Numbered from the stretch's first letter, positions 26,401 to 41,083 are shown. The stretch: 64,000 nucleotides of DNA from Liolophura sinensis (GCF_032854445.1 NC_088302.1:14753338-14817337); one strand, 5' to 3'. A program made the numbers and translations. The notes: generated from the sequence alone by a model not told the origin.

Positions 26401-28104
26401 CTACAAAATAGAGGTTAGGACGTAAGACAGTGCGCCTTGAGGCAACTGGTTACAGGAATATCACCTACAGGCCACATCATCGCAAAATAACCAGGTTATG
26501 CCGTTATTCGTTTTCTCAACAAAATGAGAACTGAAGCAGTGCCAAGGGAAAAGGTGAGAAATTTAATCACACATAATACAACTATGTCAACTTCTGCATG
26601 AAGTTTGACTTCATTGGACAGTTTGAGATAGGCTGTAAAAAGAAACTGTCAAGCAAATGTATTCTTTCATTTCATTCATTTTCTTTCTCTCTTTTTTTAA
26701 TTTGTGGCTGACAGAATAATAATAACAATAATGCTTTCAAATTACCAATTAACAAACAGCTTGATTAAATGCATGGTTAGAAAGAGAAGAATGCTTTCGG
26801 AAACTTTCTGTACTACAAAAATACACACGTGAAATTTAACGAGACTCCTCAAAAAAACAGAACTAAAAGGATTTGGGGTACATGTGTAGATTTCAATCAT
26901 CTTGCCAAAGGACATTTCACACTTCATTACTCCCATTATACATGTACATGTTACAGTTGTCAGAGGTAGTGGATGAGGTTCATGTAGGATAGACAACTAC
27001 GCTGAACTTCAGAAATGTATTTTATGTCAGGAATCTTAGGGATACAGGTATGATAAATACATGGTATACATGTATGAAGTATGCCTAAAGCAAACTACAG
27101 GACAGTTACTTAAGACCAGCCCAATTCAGTCAGCCAGTGAAATTTCTCTTGAAAACGCAGGTAGCACTTAGGAGTTAGCTTGACACTTCCTGGTAGACTC
27201 TGGCCATGGTTTCGTCAGAAATCTGGCCCTTAGGATCCTCATTACAGAGTTTTGAATGGCACTTTTCTAGTCGTAATTAGATACTCTCTAGATCAGGTTG
27301 TAGCCATGAGGCTATTCCAGAGTAATGGGAGGGAAATTGGTTTAGATTTCAACACAAACTGCTCAAGGAGAAATTGCTTAAACAGCGCCCCTCTTTATAG
27401 TGCTTATCGCAGACAGCCAAGACAGAGGTGACCTTTGCATAAGCAGTAAGGTCTGTACGAAATTTTCTGTTGTTGTACAGCAGCCACAAGGAAATAGAGT
27501 CCAGAAAAGAACAGTAAGGGTTCTTGGCTCCTTCTGTAATAACTTAAATTGACAGTAGCTAGCATCAGTACCTAGCGGACAAACATGGAGTAGGATAGTA
27601 GTTAGCACAAGGTTACACTTACTAAGACATCAATGCAAGCACTCCGTGACTATTTTCAGACTTAAATTAGTGGCTTCTGGCAAGAACTGGCACAATAGGT
27701 CTTAATTAACTCTCTATACAGCAGGTAACTAAGATAATTTCAGTCTTTGAAGACCAGGAGAGATTAGGTGGTATTATGGGCACAGGTTTCTCAACTTCAG
27801 TGCCTAGAGGAAACCACCAAGCCTTGACAAGTTTCTCTACAACATCCATACAAAATAAAGCATTTTCAGCTCAAGATTCACATATTGCAGGCCATACTTG
27901 GAATAAATATTCCTCACTTATACAAGCCTGAAGCAATGTCAAATAACCTCAATTAGCTGACTTCTTGTAAATATACAATTCACATGTATACAGCAAGAAA
28001 AATAAACAATTTTAATGACGTTTGGAAATGAAATGTCCCCAAAGTGTCAGCATAATATTTACAGTAGCTCACATTGATTCTGTAAGCTCAATTTCAAAGC
28101 TTTT

Positions 28105-28200
28105 CTGGACCCAAGTACAAAAGGACCTGGTTTTTCCATCCTTTTCAAGGCACTGGAAAGTTACTTTAAAATTCCAGGGCTTTCAAGGCCCCATACAAAA
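28105..28200. repeat. CTTTTCAAGG-type dispersed repeat
   Basis: CCTTTTCAAGGCACTGGAAA, GTTACTTTAAAATTCCAGGG, then CTTTCAAGGCCCCATAC, parallel to the copies at 10535 and 22940. Confidence 0.55.
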
Positions 28201-28499
28201 CTCTGTCTCTCACACAAGCACAAAAAAACTTCTGAAGGCTAATCTCTAATTTGCACATGTAAGACTTGCACCTTTAAATATAATGTAAAACTAGATATTC
28301 TTAAGCAGCTTTTGTAACTGGAGTGCACAAGAATGTCTAAATAGATCTAAGACTGTTCTTTTAGCTCAAAATGATTAAGGCCTACTTGAAAAAGCGATCT
28401 CAAATCAGCAACAAATTACTGACAAGATGTAGCTTTTTTCAATGACTGTACAATTTTCATGCTATTTCTATAAACTTTCAGAAATTTGAAAAATTGCAT

Positions 28500-28800
28500 A
28501 CGAGTACTGGCTTATATCTTAGACAGTCTTGGTCCAATCATACCAGTACGCTATAAAACGTGAACACTTGTTTTGATCATAAGATTCCAATGGATGACGA
28601 TGGAGCGCTAAATCATACAATTTGTACTGGCCAATAAACCTAGTGGCCGCTGGCCCCGCTGAACTGATTTATGGCTTTGTGTTCATTAATGGAGCCGATC
28701 TGCTGAGTGATGTGACAGATGAGAAATGCAGAACCTAATAGACGTATACTAAAGCAGGAATGATGATCTAATTAGCTCAACTCTTCCATCAATCAGCTTA
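28500..28800. promoter_or_regulatory. Complex intronic island, possible enhancer
   Basis: Unique sequence with CCAATAAA, TTTATGGC, TTCATTAATGG and TGACAGATGAG, words resembling Hox/Cdx and Meis/TGIF sites. Function is inference only. Confidence 0.25.
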
Positions 28801-29299
28801 CCCAGCCATAGGGTCCGCTGTATCCAAATATATACGATGCATTTCATTAAAGTTAGCTGATGGATGAGAACCTTGAATTTCTCACAAGGAAAATGACAAT
28901 TGCTCAGATTCTGGTAACTACGACATTCCCTTGCAACTATGCATACAGTCTTGAAAATGACGTTCTGTTTTGTTTTAGGCATCGATCACTGACCACTTTT
29001 CTTCTCTCACTCTTCAGTGGATATTACTGAGAATTATGTCACACCAAAATTATAAGAAAATATGATGCATATCAGAAACCACTGACCAGAATATATTTCA
29101 TACAATAGCTTTTTGGCCAAATCAGATGTCAGCTTTCAAAATACAAAAGAGAAAATACCATTACTATAAACAGTATTAAATACCAACGAGGTGGTGACCA
29201 ATACAATAGAGGTGACAAATATAAAGGTACAAACACTCTGTTCCACTATAAATCAATCATTCCTATTAAAGTAAAGTGTTTCACTACTCTCAACAGCTA

Positions 29300-29420
29300 G
29301 TCCAAAAGGCTTACTCAACAGTATTCCACTTATACGACAGTGATCAGGCCTCTGGGTGGAGGATAAGGTACCAGGGGGTGTGATACCAATTAACGCACCA
29401 TGCCCACAACCTGACAAGAT
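29300..29420 (-). mobile_element. Possible degenerate SINE trace
   Basis: GCTTACTCAACAGTATTCCA, CTTATACGACAGTGATCAG and GGGTGGAGG resemble the core. Weak match by eye only. Confidence 0.35.
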
Positions 29421-31094
29421 TCAGTCACGGCTTAGTTTGCAGAAGCTGGATTCAAAACATTGGTCAAGGTCTGGGGATCTTAACTGAGACAACCTAGACC
29501 ACAAAACCAGCAAGGAATATTTACAAGGATGTAGAATCAACAAGCCACATCCATACTATTGGACAAAGAAACCTTAACAGGGATCTAAAATCATCAAACG
29601 ATGCAGATTCAACACACTTCATGTGTACCATTAGAAATCAATCCCTTATATAAGAAGATTTATAAACTGTAACACACAACACACCTGAGCTTATTATACT
29701 TGGCCGTAACAAATATAAAATATTGTATGAATTATTGAAGTGTTCGTATTCATAACTGCACTTAAAGTTGTGTACCTAAATGTCGATTTGTGGTGTATAA
29801 TGAACTGTACAAGTTCCAAACACCATGTTTTCAGTAATTAGAACATGAAACTAGATGCAGTTTCATACCAGGATAATAGTGAACATACATGTACCCACTG
29901 CTGATGCTGAAGCATATACATGTACGAAACAATCTTAAAAATTAGAGGGGGACATCTGCACCTTTTCCAACTAACATGCTGTCATTATTAAGGTAAGAAA
30001 CACCATAGCTACATGTAGCTCTTAGAAAGGTTCTATGAAACAGCTAGAAGAGCACACAAGTTGGGCACAAGACGCTGTGTACAATTTCCGGAGGAACTTA
30101 GCCAGAACAATGCTAATCTGACTGTTCACCCAAAACCAATGAGCCTAAAGCCATATTTCAGAATGTCAGTCAAGGAAATGTCCATGAAAAACCCAATTAG
30201 CGAATTTTTCTGGCTGCGTCTTCTTTAATCTCAATATATATATATGTGTGTAAAAACACTGACAGCACGCAAGTAACTGCATGCCACTAAAATGACACAG
30301 ATCTGATTAAAGCATTTTCTCTAGATGTACATGTATATGCAAAGGGGAAAATATGTGAATGTTTTTGGACACCCCTCTGCACCTTGAAATATAACATACA
30401 TCTTCACACATAGAACTTTTCACCATACATATATATTCATTGCTGCCAAAAGACAATAAACAGTATTTAAAAAACAAATGCTACCATGCCAATGAATGAT
30501 GAACCACTAAAACAACATGAAAAACAAATCACAAACAAAATTTTAAAAATCTATGTGTGGGAAGAGTTTGTCAGTATTATAACAAAAGGAAAGGGCACTT
30601 GTTATCTGTCACATCAAACATGAACAATCCCATCTGTGTCCATCTTTGAGAGGTCAAAGATTATTATTATACTTAATAGAATGGTCTCTGGCCACCAATG
30701 CCTGTTTCAGGCCTCTAACACAAGTATCTTCAGTGCATGTGATCCTCACTGATCCCTGAGATTAATGCCATGATAAATACTGTACCCAACGGGTCATCTG
30801 TTGGCTGCCAACTGACAGACATAGAAACAAACTAATGTCGGAAATACTAGTATATGTACATACATATAGATAACAATTTCTACAAAGAGCCAAGATTCTT
30901 GAATCATGTCCTGAAAATCACAACATGATTTATAGTCATATTGTTTTGAGATTTACTCCTTAAACCACTTTCTCCTAGTTTATCTGGTACAAGTTTTCTA
31001 AACTAACTAACATTCATAATCAAGTGTACTGTATGATTAGTATGCAGAGTTTATACCTAGCTGACCTTCACACATAAAGGGTTTTTCTTTTTTA

Positions 31095-31200
31095 CATCGT
31101 ATTTTATTTATTTTCTTTGATTGTTGTGTTATGCCAAACCTGAGAAGAATTTTTTACTTCTACAATGACAGTCTGTTTCATGGGTTGAGGAATCTGGAGT
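31095..31200 (-). mobile_element. Possible degenerate SINE trace
   Basis: TTTATTTATTTTCTTTGATT, GTTGTGTTATGCC, then AAGAATTTTTTACTT. Tail and first part of the core only. Confidence 0.35.
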
Positions 31201-33764
31201 GCCAAAGGTTTTCAAGAATTAACACACTGTGAAAATGGACATTCAAGCATTGTCAACCGCAGGGGAATCCACAAAATTCCTGTCTTCGGATTTTTTAAAA
31301 TTTTATGCATGTCCTTGGAGAAAAACAGGTAAGAATGTACAGGTACTTCATTTCAATGAAATATTAACACTGCTGCGTACGTGTAGCTCATCCAAGAGAC
31401 TTAGAGCATGAATCTGTCAAATTTATTACACTGATCTGAACTCAATTATTCAGCTGTTTCAAGAGGGATACAAACGATCTGGAACCATAACCATGGAGAC
31501 AAGCAAACAACTGTCTCTCCTCAGCAAATGGTCTTCCTGAAGTAGATAAATCCTGACTAATGGCTTTTCACACAAAAGGCCATTCCGCAGTTCTGCACTT
31601 CAATTATCTTTGTGAACATAATACTACTGCACTAGGTGGCTCCAGAATACTTAACATGTACGTGTATATCTCATAGTGGGCCTCACAGGATAAAAAACAT
31701 CCATCCATTCTCAAATACCAGATTAGGCCAAAACCCACAAAAACATCACCATTTCACAATAAGTTCAAAATCTATTAAACCAGTCAAAAAAAATTGGCCC
31801 TAATTTTTTTTCAAGTTTTGATAATAAAACTCGCTTTTACTTTACTTTACTAAAAAAATTGCGCCTATGGATAATCTAGAAAAGTAGATTTTAGACTGAT
31901 TAAAGTATACATGTTTATCAACTTTGGTCAATAAACAAGTCAAAGTTCATTTCATAAATTAATAATATACACTATAGAACATATGTATATCAATAGTTCT
32001 AATCCACTGATTTTGGAAACTTAACCCCAATTGTGATTTTCCTCTGCGTTTTCTTCATGGATGGATGGCATGGAACACTGCATACACCCTTCATTGCAAT
32101 AACTGTACTGTTTAAATAATTAAGACCACAAGTCCACAAGATGATAACCTATTGTGTAACATATGGAAGATCACCCGATGAAATCTAATCCCTGGAACGT
32201 CCTATCCATGGGATACATAAACAACCAATAAATCCGAGAAGTGAAAACCATAAAAAAAGCCTTCACAATTTAATGTTGTCCACTGTGTTTCCATTATGGA
32301 TTTTTCTGATGGCTTGAATTATTGAAGCCCCGTGAACTATATATAGTTGGATTAACACCATGAGGTCATGTACATGTACATTTAACATCACACTACTGCC
32401 AATCAATCGACATCTTGAATTCTCTATCCTTATGAAACCAAAGAAGCATGCATGCTGGTGACTCCCTTGTCTTGGTCTTTGTGATTATGGCATCCCTCCT
32501 CCAGTGCAAACAAATTTAACGTTAATATATTCCACAACATAATAGTTCAATGTTACAAGAGAAAGCAAATCTCTGCTCTGCACACTTTTCGAGACAAAAG
32601 CACTTTTTAACAGTATAACTTTGCCACAGAAAACTTTACTGTTAAGACTGGATTGCTGTTTTACAGCACTACATGCTTGGACTCACCAGTTACGGTTGCA
32701 ATAGTTTTTATGGGACATCAACCATACAGTGTACTGGCATTCCTAACTGAATACAAACAAAACTAATTTTAATATATTCCATAAAATATCAATGTAAAGA
32801 AAGCAAACAATTTCAACTTTGCTTACCTCTTAATAAGATAAAGTGTTATTTAAGATTTCAATTTTGCCAGATCAAACTACACTGTGAAGACAACGAATGT
32901 CGTTCTACTGCATACACAACATGAACTTGCATGATACATTGTTTTCATAGGTTTTGCCCTAAGCCAGAAGCAGTCTAAAGATGTCACACCTACGCATCTA
33001 GAGCGACATTTAAATTACCACTGAACCAGTAGATATTCATACCAGTCACGCTTTCTATTAGAATCAAAATCCAAGCAAGTCTCTTAGTGCCAAACTGGAT
33101 ATCAACAGCATCAACCTCAAGGCCATGGCAGATTGTCAAAGATACTTAGGCATTCACTTCAACTGGCCAATTTATTCCCTTCTTTCTTTGTGTTAAAGAG
33201 CCAAGCTTACATTATGGTTCTTCACAGTGTATTTATTTCTTCAATGTAATGGTGGTGGCTTTAGTAATAAGATTGGTGAAACACATTTGTGATAGAATAT
33301 TAGAACACCTTGAAAAACCCTAAATTAACTACAAGGTTCTGCATATTAAATACAGCAGGTACTATAAACCTAGATGTAATGTTTTTCTAAAGTGAGCATT
33401 TTTCCTTGAACTATTTATGTTCATATTTTTTAGAATTTTGACTGTACCATAAAATGCATTTAAACAGGATAAAGAAAGATGAATTATGACGGTCTTACAT
33501 GTATTAGACCACTTCATAAGAATTTCCCCATTTTTCATTGTGGAATTTTATGGTAGGAAAAAAATAGTGAAAAAATAATTTAAAATATTTCTTGACAGTT
33601 CTTGATTGCCTTTCATTTCAGGCAAACGTTATATTTGACTTTATGTACACTTCAAATGTGGCTACAAAAACTGGTTGCTGATGTCACAGCAAAGTACAAG
33701 AATTCAACACTGCACAATGACATGCCATCCCAAAAGTCTTAAGCTTACATCGTTAACATCAACA

Positions 33765-33842
33765 TTATATGGTGGGAGCAAACTTCTCAGAGAACAGGAA
33801 AACAGACGACCATTCACAGGCTGCTTGCAGACCTTCCTACAG
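33765..33842 (-). mobile_element. Probable SINE family A fragment
   Basis: TATGGTGGGAGCAAAC, GACGACCATTCACAGGCTGC and TTGCAGACCTTCC match the middle of the family. Flanks do not match. Confidence 0.55.
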
Positions 33843-36800
33843 TATGTATTAGGATGGCTCCAGTGTGCATGTATAGTGAATATGTATATGTCTCAAGGAC
33901 ATTAATTGTTCGTTAAATCTTGACAAGATTTACATAAAACCAAAATGTTGAATATTGCAAGTCATTTGTTGTTGTTGACAGTAGTTTTGTCAACAGTGTT
34001 CTACGCCTTGTAAAATACATCAAAAGCCATATAAGTTCAAATTGTGGCTTTCATATGCCTACAAGGTCAAGTTAATACATCTCCATGGATATACCAGCAT
34101 ATCTCCAAAACAAAGAACCAAGACTGTGTTATATGTTCATTATTTTATCATTGACTTCAGCACTGTACTTACAAAGAAAGGGAACAGTTCAAGCAGATTC
34201 TCTTTCAAACTCCTTAAAAATTTCTTAGATACTGGTCAATGAACAATTGCAGCCATTTTAAATTAACCTCAAAATGTTGTTGCTGTCCAAGAAGTGTCGT
34301 CGAAAAACGAACAAACAGCTTGTGATTACTTGTTCTAAGTTCTATACTATAAATAATACATACACCATTGTTGGGCTGGGGCAATGCCATAATATCGACG
34401 TCAATCTGACCAATTAAATCCTCTAACATTCCTGAATACTGATTCATGATGTACTTCTAATTTAGAAAGTGAGCTTTCTAAAGGGAGATCATCAAAAGGG
34501 CACTTGTATTTTTAGTACTCCTACTGAAGAGCAGAGTAACCAAGGCCAATGACAATATGAATGTATTATAGGTCTCTAAATAACAAAAGCTATAATTCTC
34601 CTGTGCCTACACGTACTGTATGGACGTCTTACTTCTTACATAATACCATATTATATATGCAGAAGTACACAGACATGCCAAGCTAATCACGAAAAGGCAA
34701 TGACAGGATTGGCAACACCAGATTACTTACATGTGTAAGCGATAAGTCAGAAACCATTTTCTAAGTCTCAATTCTTGAAAAAAAAATTTAAAAAAACCCT
34801 AAAAAAAAAAAAAAACACTCATGGCAAGCCAGGTGGCATGGATTTAGACCGAAAAGAAAAGATTCTTTCAGTAGGCCTCAGGGTGCAGTTTGTCACAAAA
34901 ATACGACTGGCCTTGAGACAAACCATCTGAGGTCCTGTTGAAAAATTCACCACTTCCTGTTGATTTATTTCTGTGAAAATGTCAGTAAAAACAAGAGCCA
35001 TTTCCACGACCTCTTCACCAATTGGTTCCTAAATGTCCTGGGACGCAGCCAACCACATTAGGTTCCACTATATATCATGCTATTGGTAAATTCATTTAGG
35101 AGTTTTTCTCCTTTTTTTTTTTCTCTTTTGGTTTCCTTTTTTTGTAAGAAGAGTTGGAATTAATGGGTTTACAAGCAAGCATCAGTTTTCAGTGAATTAT
35201 TGAGTACATTTCCAGTGTTATTCCATCAGACATTTAGCCCAAAGGCCTATTATTGTCTATACACACCAGTCTGCTCTATCAATCTTTCAAACTTCTGCAT
35301 AGAAAATTACAACCAGCTTGGATGTTGTGAAACAAAAATTTTATTTATATACCAAATTGACACAGTCAATGATAACTCATGGATATGGTGGAAGTTGTAG
35401 CCTTGCCTGGGGATAACATTAACATTAGGGGATGCTAGGTTGTAGGCAAATAACTGACCCAAACATAAAATCAGAGTGAGTGATATGTATTGCTGCCATC
35501 TGGGTGACCAGACAAGCTGATGACTGTCCAAGGTGGTGACTCACCCTCACTCTCTCTTCACTCCCCTGTTCACATTAGGACTGAACTTTTATAGCCCCAG
35601 GGAGGACTTCTGAGAAAGCATTGAATTACCAAGCTGTGGGTGTCTACTCAACACATGACTTAACTAAGATCTGTGTTTCCAAAACATTGGAAACACTGCA
35701 TTCAAAGACAGTCTGAAAGGTACATTTAAGAACATATAACTGCTACTTAATCTGCTATTTATACTCTAGAGGTATGCAAAATATGAAAAGCCTACTACCT
35801 CTACTTTTATGACTAAACATCATTTAATTGCTATGAAATCACACTAACTCGTTTAATTTTACTGTAAATCCTCAATAACTTTTTAAATATCATTCCACCT
35901 GCAAGCTAGTAATCATGATGACAAAGTACAACTTAATACGAACATAGTCATATGCAACATCCCTACCTAATATCAATCACTCATGATGAATTTCATCCTC
36001 AAAGTCTTTAAACCTAACACATCAGTGTTGTCAAAAAGGCGGGAAGCCAAATTCTAATTACAGCCTTACTACACAGCCATGGGGAAAACCAGACAGTGTA
36101 CCAGAAGAAACCACAGAACCTTGCCAGTTACCAGACAAGCCTCCAAAGGTGCAATTAAACAACTTCAAAGTATACATTCCAACAAACATACAACTTCATT
36201 ATAGGTTAAACCTGTGGTTGCATGCTCAGCAAATAGTTCCCGTATGCGAAATAAACAATTGAGACCAAAGTGCAACGGGAATATATATTTCCATTACATG
36301 AATCAGATACTGCTTTAATTCCATTGCTTAAAACATTCCTTGGGTCTTTCCAATCAGCATAGAAAACTGCGAACTGCTTCTTTGCATAAATCCATCCTAA
36401 TTTCTTACTGTATATACTTTCTTAGTTCTTTAGTGGTTTGTGTAGAATGTTGTTTTGCAAATCCATCTTGTGATTATTAACCCAGAACATCCTCTCTGCT
36501 GATGCCTAGAATACATTAAGCACAGTTTGTCTTTTAATGCATTTTACATAACATAAAAGTATCATGTACGGATGTGTGTTGACAAGATATTCTAAACCCT
36601 CTGCTTTATATCCAATACACACTAATCCCAGTGGGCATTTTCATATTCGTATCTGATATGCAAAGTGACTTCAGCATTTACTAAACATGTACATACACTG
36701 TACATGTAAAAATCAAATCAACCACAAACTGAGCTCAAAAGCCAGGGAAAAGTCACTCTACATCCTAATTTGTTGATGCCTTAAAGAATGAAGCGATGAA

Positions 36801-38146
36801 AGGCACTTTATATATGGAGATTTCTTGTTCCATTTCTGCCTCTCCAGGCTGTTTAATCCTATAAGCCAAATTTTCAGAACATTACACATGATTATCTCCT
36901 CATCCATATTTAACCATTTCAAAGGCTTTACTTGACGTGGAAAGTCTGTTGATTAGTTCAAAGTCAAGAAGCCAGGTAGACGTCAGGAGAGATTGAGGAA
37001 CAGTGAGCAGGTGAAGTCAGCCGCATTTACACAAAGCTTACAGCAGTGACAACATCGAGGGGGCCATGCATAATCACTGTGTTTCTGCTTGGCTCGATTC
37101 CCTTAGTATGGATTAGCCAGAAACGGATTGATGGTAAATCAATAACTTCTGACTGCCATCCCCCATGGCCAGAGCGGCTTCTTTCTCAAGTTTCAATCCA
37201 TTCATACCTTCAAAGGCTGGCAGAGATCAAAAGGCTACAGGTATGACCCCTAGAGGCCATATCAATGGTTATAGACAGGTAAGCTTTGTAGTCATTAGCC
37301 ACCAATCAATACAGGCCCAGGTAATGTTCAGGTGCATACTGTAAAAATTGCTGTCTATAATCTTGTGAATCAAATCATGGATCAAGGTTTCCAGATAAAT
37401 CATTTCAAGTTCTACATGCATGACAATGAAACATTCAAAATAGTAATACTACTTTTGTCCTTGCGCCCAAAAAAATCCTGCAACTTGGACAGATCAAGTC
37501 ACAGACCATTTATCTTCATTGGTTTTTCCCTGTTTTATATTTGACAGAAGGATCATGATTGTACCAAACATTTTAATACAAATACATCTGGGATTATGGT
37601 TATCTGAAGAAAGACAACAAAGGAAAAGCTGAAGTAAATATTTGAGCTAAAACCTTACAGATTTACAGAAGTAAATGCCAGCCAAAGAGGCTATGTTTTC
37701 TACAGTAACAATAAGAAGTGTTCCACCACTGATCCTTTCACATTTCATGCCAGCTCATTCTGGACGATCCAATGACGAAGCCCCATTGTGTCTGGAAACT
37801 GAAGAACAGGAAACCACGAACAGATGTCGCCAGGAAACAAAGCAACCGCAAGAAGATCGAAGAAAGTTTTGATTATATTTCTAATAGAGGCTTGTCATAT
37901 ATATGCACAGACAACAGGCAGTTTGCCACAAGAAATGCCATCTACATGTAAATGTATGCAGTGACAAGTGTTTGCATGGTCAACCTTCATTGTTGCAATA
38001 TGTTCCAATCTGAACAAAGTGAAACAGCATTGATAAACCAGGCAAAAACAGTGCAACGTAACAATAATCTTGTTCACTTTGAAATTGTCTTGTATCAAGC
38101 CTCTATTAAAGATAAAAGGAAAAAAATATGATTCCACTCTGTCTGT

Positions 38147-38176
38147 GTGGTGTGACCATTCCAGTGGTCACACCAC
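38147..38176. repeat. Perfect 12-bp inverted repeat (hairpin)
   Basis: GTGGTGTGACCA, six-base loop TTCCAG, then TGGTCACACCAC. All 12 positions pair. No poly-T follows and no RNA gene is recognised. Confidence 0.85.
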
Positions 38177-40900
38177 TGGACTGAACAATGATGCAACAAG
38201 GAATTATGCTGACCTTTAATTGCCATTTCATTTGTGTGGCACAATTTATTAGGTCACAAGACATGTTGCCAACGTATTACCCATTGGAAAAGTTCTTCCC
38301 TACAAAAACAGTTTTCATATATACAACAAAAATCCCATATATGTAGAACAAAGTCCAGAGATGTGAATGCTCAGAGACAACATAAACATGTTACTGTTAT
38401 AGAATTTTGGTTACTTAGAATAATTGCGTTGGCTTCAATTTAGTTAAGTGAATCTTGACATTCCCTTAAATTGAAATGGGACCCCACAACAACGCTCTTG
38501 GGAAGAATTATCACACCTGTAAAACTGTCTACCTGATTAAACAGAAGAGGCAGCAAAAAACATTTCCCACTCACAAAAACAGCTAATATCAGGCCAATTA
38601 AATGAAATGTTGTTGTTTTCACAGTGTTGCAAACTTAATTAAACCTTTCAGTGAGGCAACAATGTCTCAAGTGACCTTAAATCTATCATCTTAATTGTTT
38701 ACAAGACAACCATTTTGTAAAACAACAAATCAATGCCACTGCCAGGACCACAGTTCTGTCAGTTTACCTTCTGCAAGAATGTTTGAAGGTACAACACTTT
38801 CAGACACCTACATACATGTATATCAACCTACAGAATGTGTCATAATCATTACGCAAGCATATGAAATTACACAAAATAGCAAACTGGAATTCTACCACAA
38901 AAACAAATTCACACCACCATTATTCAACATTAAATCAGACTTGCTACCGAGCTTACACACAAAACAAACATTTTTCCTTTTTTACCAAAAAAAGTCACCA
39001 TTTCACTACAAAAACAATGTCACTTCCCAACTAGATGTATTTATACAATTTGCATATAAAAAGGTTCTTAGATGGCAGGTCCCTCTGGGAATCTAATTCT
39101 GTCTGACAGATAAGCCTCAATCCCTAGGAACATGTGTCAGTTTATTTCTGAGAAGAAGCATTCATTCGGGGTTAACTCATGTCTTCCTTGAAAGGAAACA
39201 GTTTGAACGGTAACATGATTGCCTGACTTGTCAGATTTAGACAAAACACGGACTCCCAATGACAAAAGAGTTAAAACCTGATTCATAACAAGGGTGATCA
39301 GCTATAATTAGCATACAGATATTGATTTTAATGAGTTTCCTGTGTCAAGAAAATAGACCTTAATGGATTTCTTTAGGTTTACCACAGAGAGCTTGTTTAT
39401 TAAAAACGTTGGTGGAATAAGAATCAGCTCTCTGGGTGGGAAGTGGAGATCTTCAACCTTCAATATGAAGGTGTTTGGGAGGGGAGGCATCCTTGGAGAT
39501 TTCTTTACAAGCCATACAGGATCAATATAACAGTTTTGTGTTCCTTCTCGCTGACAGTTACAGGAAGCTCAAACTTCCCCAATGCTATTCAAGACAGCTC
39601 ATCTCGCAAGTTAATATATTTCCAGACTAGTAGGTATTCAGAAGCTTGCTGTTGAAGGAAACCAATTTCTCCTATCGCGTCCCAAAGCGTTTCCTGCCAG
39701 AGTGACATGATGGCCTGTGTCTTGAGGGTAGCCCTGTCACGTTATGCTCAGATATCACAGTCAGCCAACGGCAAGATGCACACAGTCCTACTATTTTTTT
39801 TCCACCCCAAATCTATTTCTACAGATGGTCTATTCACACCGGCTGAGCATGTGCCATCCTCTAACGACCCTTAATGAAGCAACTATCCCATCTAGCTCGC
39901 AGGAATTAGCTCGCATCAGAGATATCCGATAGCCTCCAAATAATGTTCAATTGCAGGCGGCGTATTCCCAACATTGTTCGAACTCAGCCTGATTTCCAAT
40001 AATGGCTGCTGCCAGATAAGAACTGCGTAACAAGGATGGGGAAAGTCACTTCGCCATGAATCAAAGACTTGGCTTTACCTAACTGCTCATATTGATCCAT
40101 AAATAACTGTCCATCTCCAACATTACTCATAATCTACTCAAACAGTGAACTGGGGACCAACTGCCAGACAAATTCATCCTGACACAAAACTACCAAGCTC
40201 AAAACTTCTCCACTTGCTTTGATAAACTACTTGTTTATGTCAAATTTGTGCCAGTTTTGAGTCAGCCTAGTGCCACGGTGCTGAACTTTCTCATCTTAAA
40301 TTCAAATCATGGAAGTTTACACATAAACTTGCCATTCCAATAACCTATCCCCCACTTAGTATGGCATTGAACGCCAATCAAATAAACAAATCGATCCCCC
40401 ACTTGATTTTATTCATTTGATTTATGCTTACATTCAACATTAATTTGAAATATTGCAAGTTCCAGTTTGGTAAAAAATGAATTTATGTTCAACGTAAAAA
40501 ATCATGAAAAAATAGGAAGAAATGAAAAGCAAACAAATAATGAATCTGGACCAATGATATGAAAACTAATAACTCTGAATGAGATTAATTTCATATTTCT
40601 TCAAAAATTTTCAATAGAGTAATTTTCTTCCTTTAAAATACATTATGTATACGAATCTACCTCATGAATTGTAAAGTGGGGACGAAAAAAACCAATAAGC
40701 TGAGATTCTTGCAACGACATACTGTACACTATAAATGAAATACACTATATATGGTAAAAAAAAAAAAATGATAATTTTACAGCCTTGAGAGAGATATTCA
40801 TCTGATCTTTCTCTAAAGCAATGATTACAGCATTTAAACTTCACTTTGCAATACTGTATTTCCTACTGATAATCAAGGAGTTTTGACTGATTAAAAAAAA

Positions 40901-41083
40901 ATACTGGTCAAAGTTTATGGGTCATTATACTGGTCATTGTTTAAAGGTCAATAAATTGGTCAAGTGTTAAAGGTCAAGATACTGGTCATTGGGTAAAGGT
41001 CATAATACTGGTCATTAGTTAGAGGTCATTATACTGGTCAATGGTTAAAGGTCAATAAATTGGTCATGAGTTAAAGGTCATGC
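40901..41083. repeat. 26-bp tandem array of AGGTCA-like half-sites
   Basis: About seven units of the form AAAGGTCATAATACTGGTCA plus six bases. Each unit holds AAAGGTCA and CTGGTCA, so the array carries more than ten direct copies of GGTCA. AGGTCA is the classic nuclear-receptor half-site (established knowledge). It lies 225 bp beyond the donor of the exon at 41308-41394. Confidence 0.85.

Noticed and set aside
32690-32740. Donor-like CTG|GTGAGT on the minus strand with a short open stretch
   Set aside because: Short, AT-rich, phase 2, with no matching acceptor in APBA.
34214-34447. 77-codon minus-strand frame with protein-like composition
   Set aside because: No family recognised, AT-rich flanks, and no acceptor/donor pair fits APBA.
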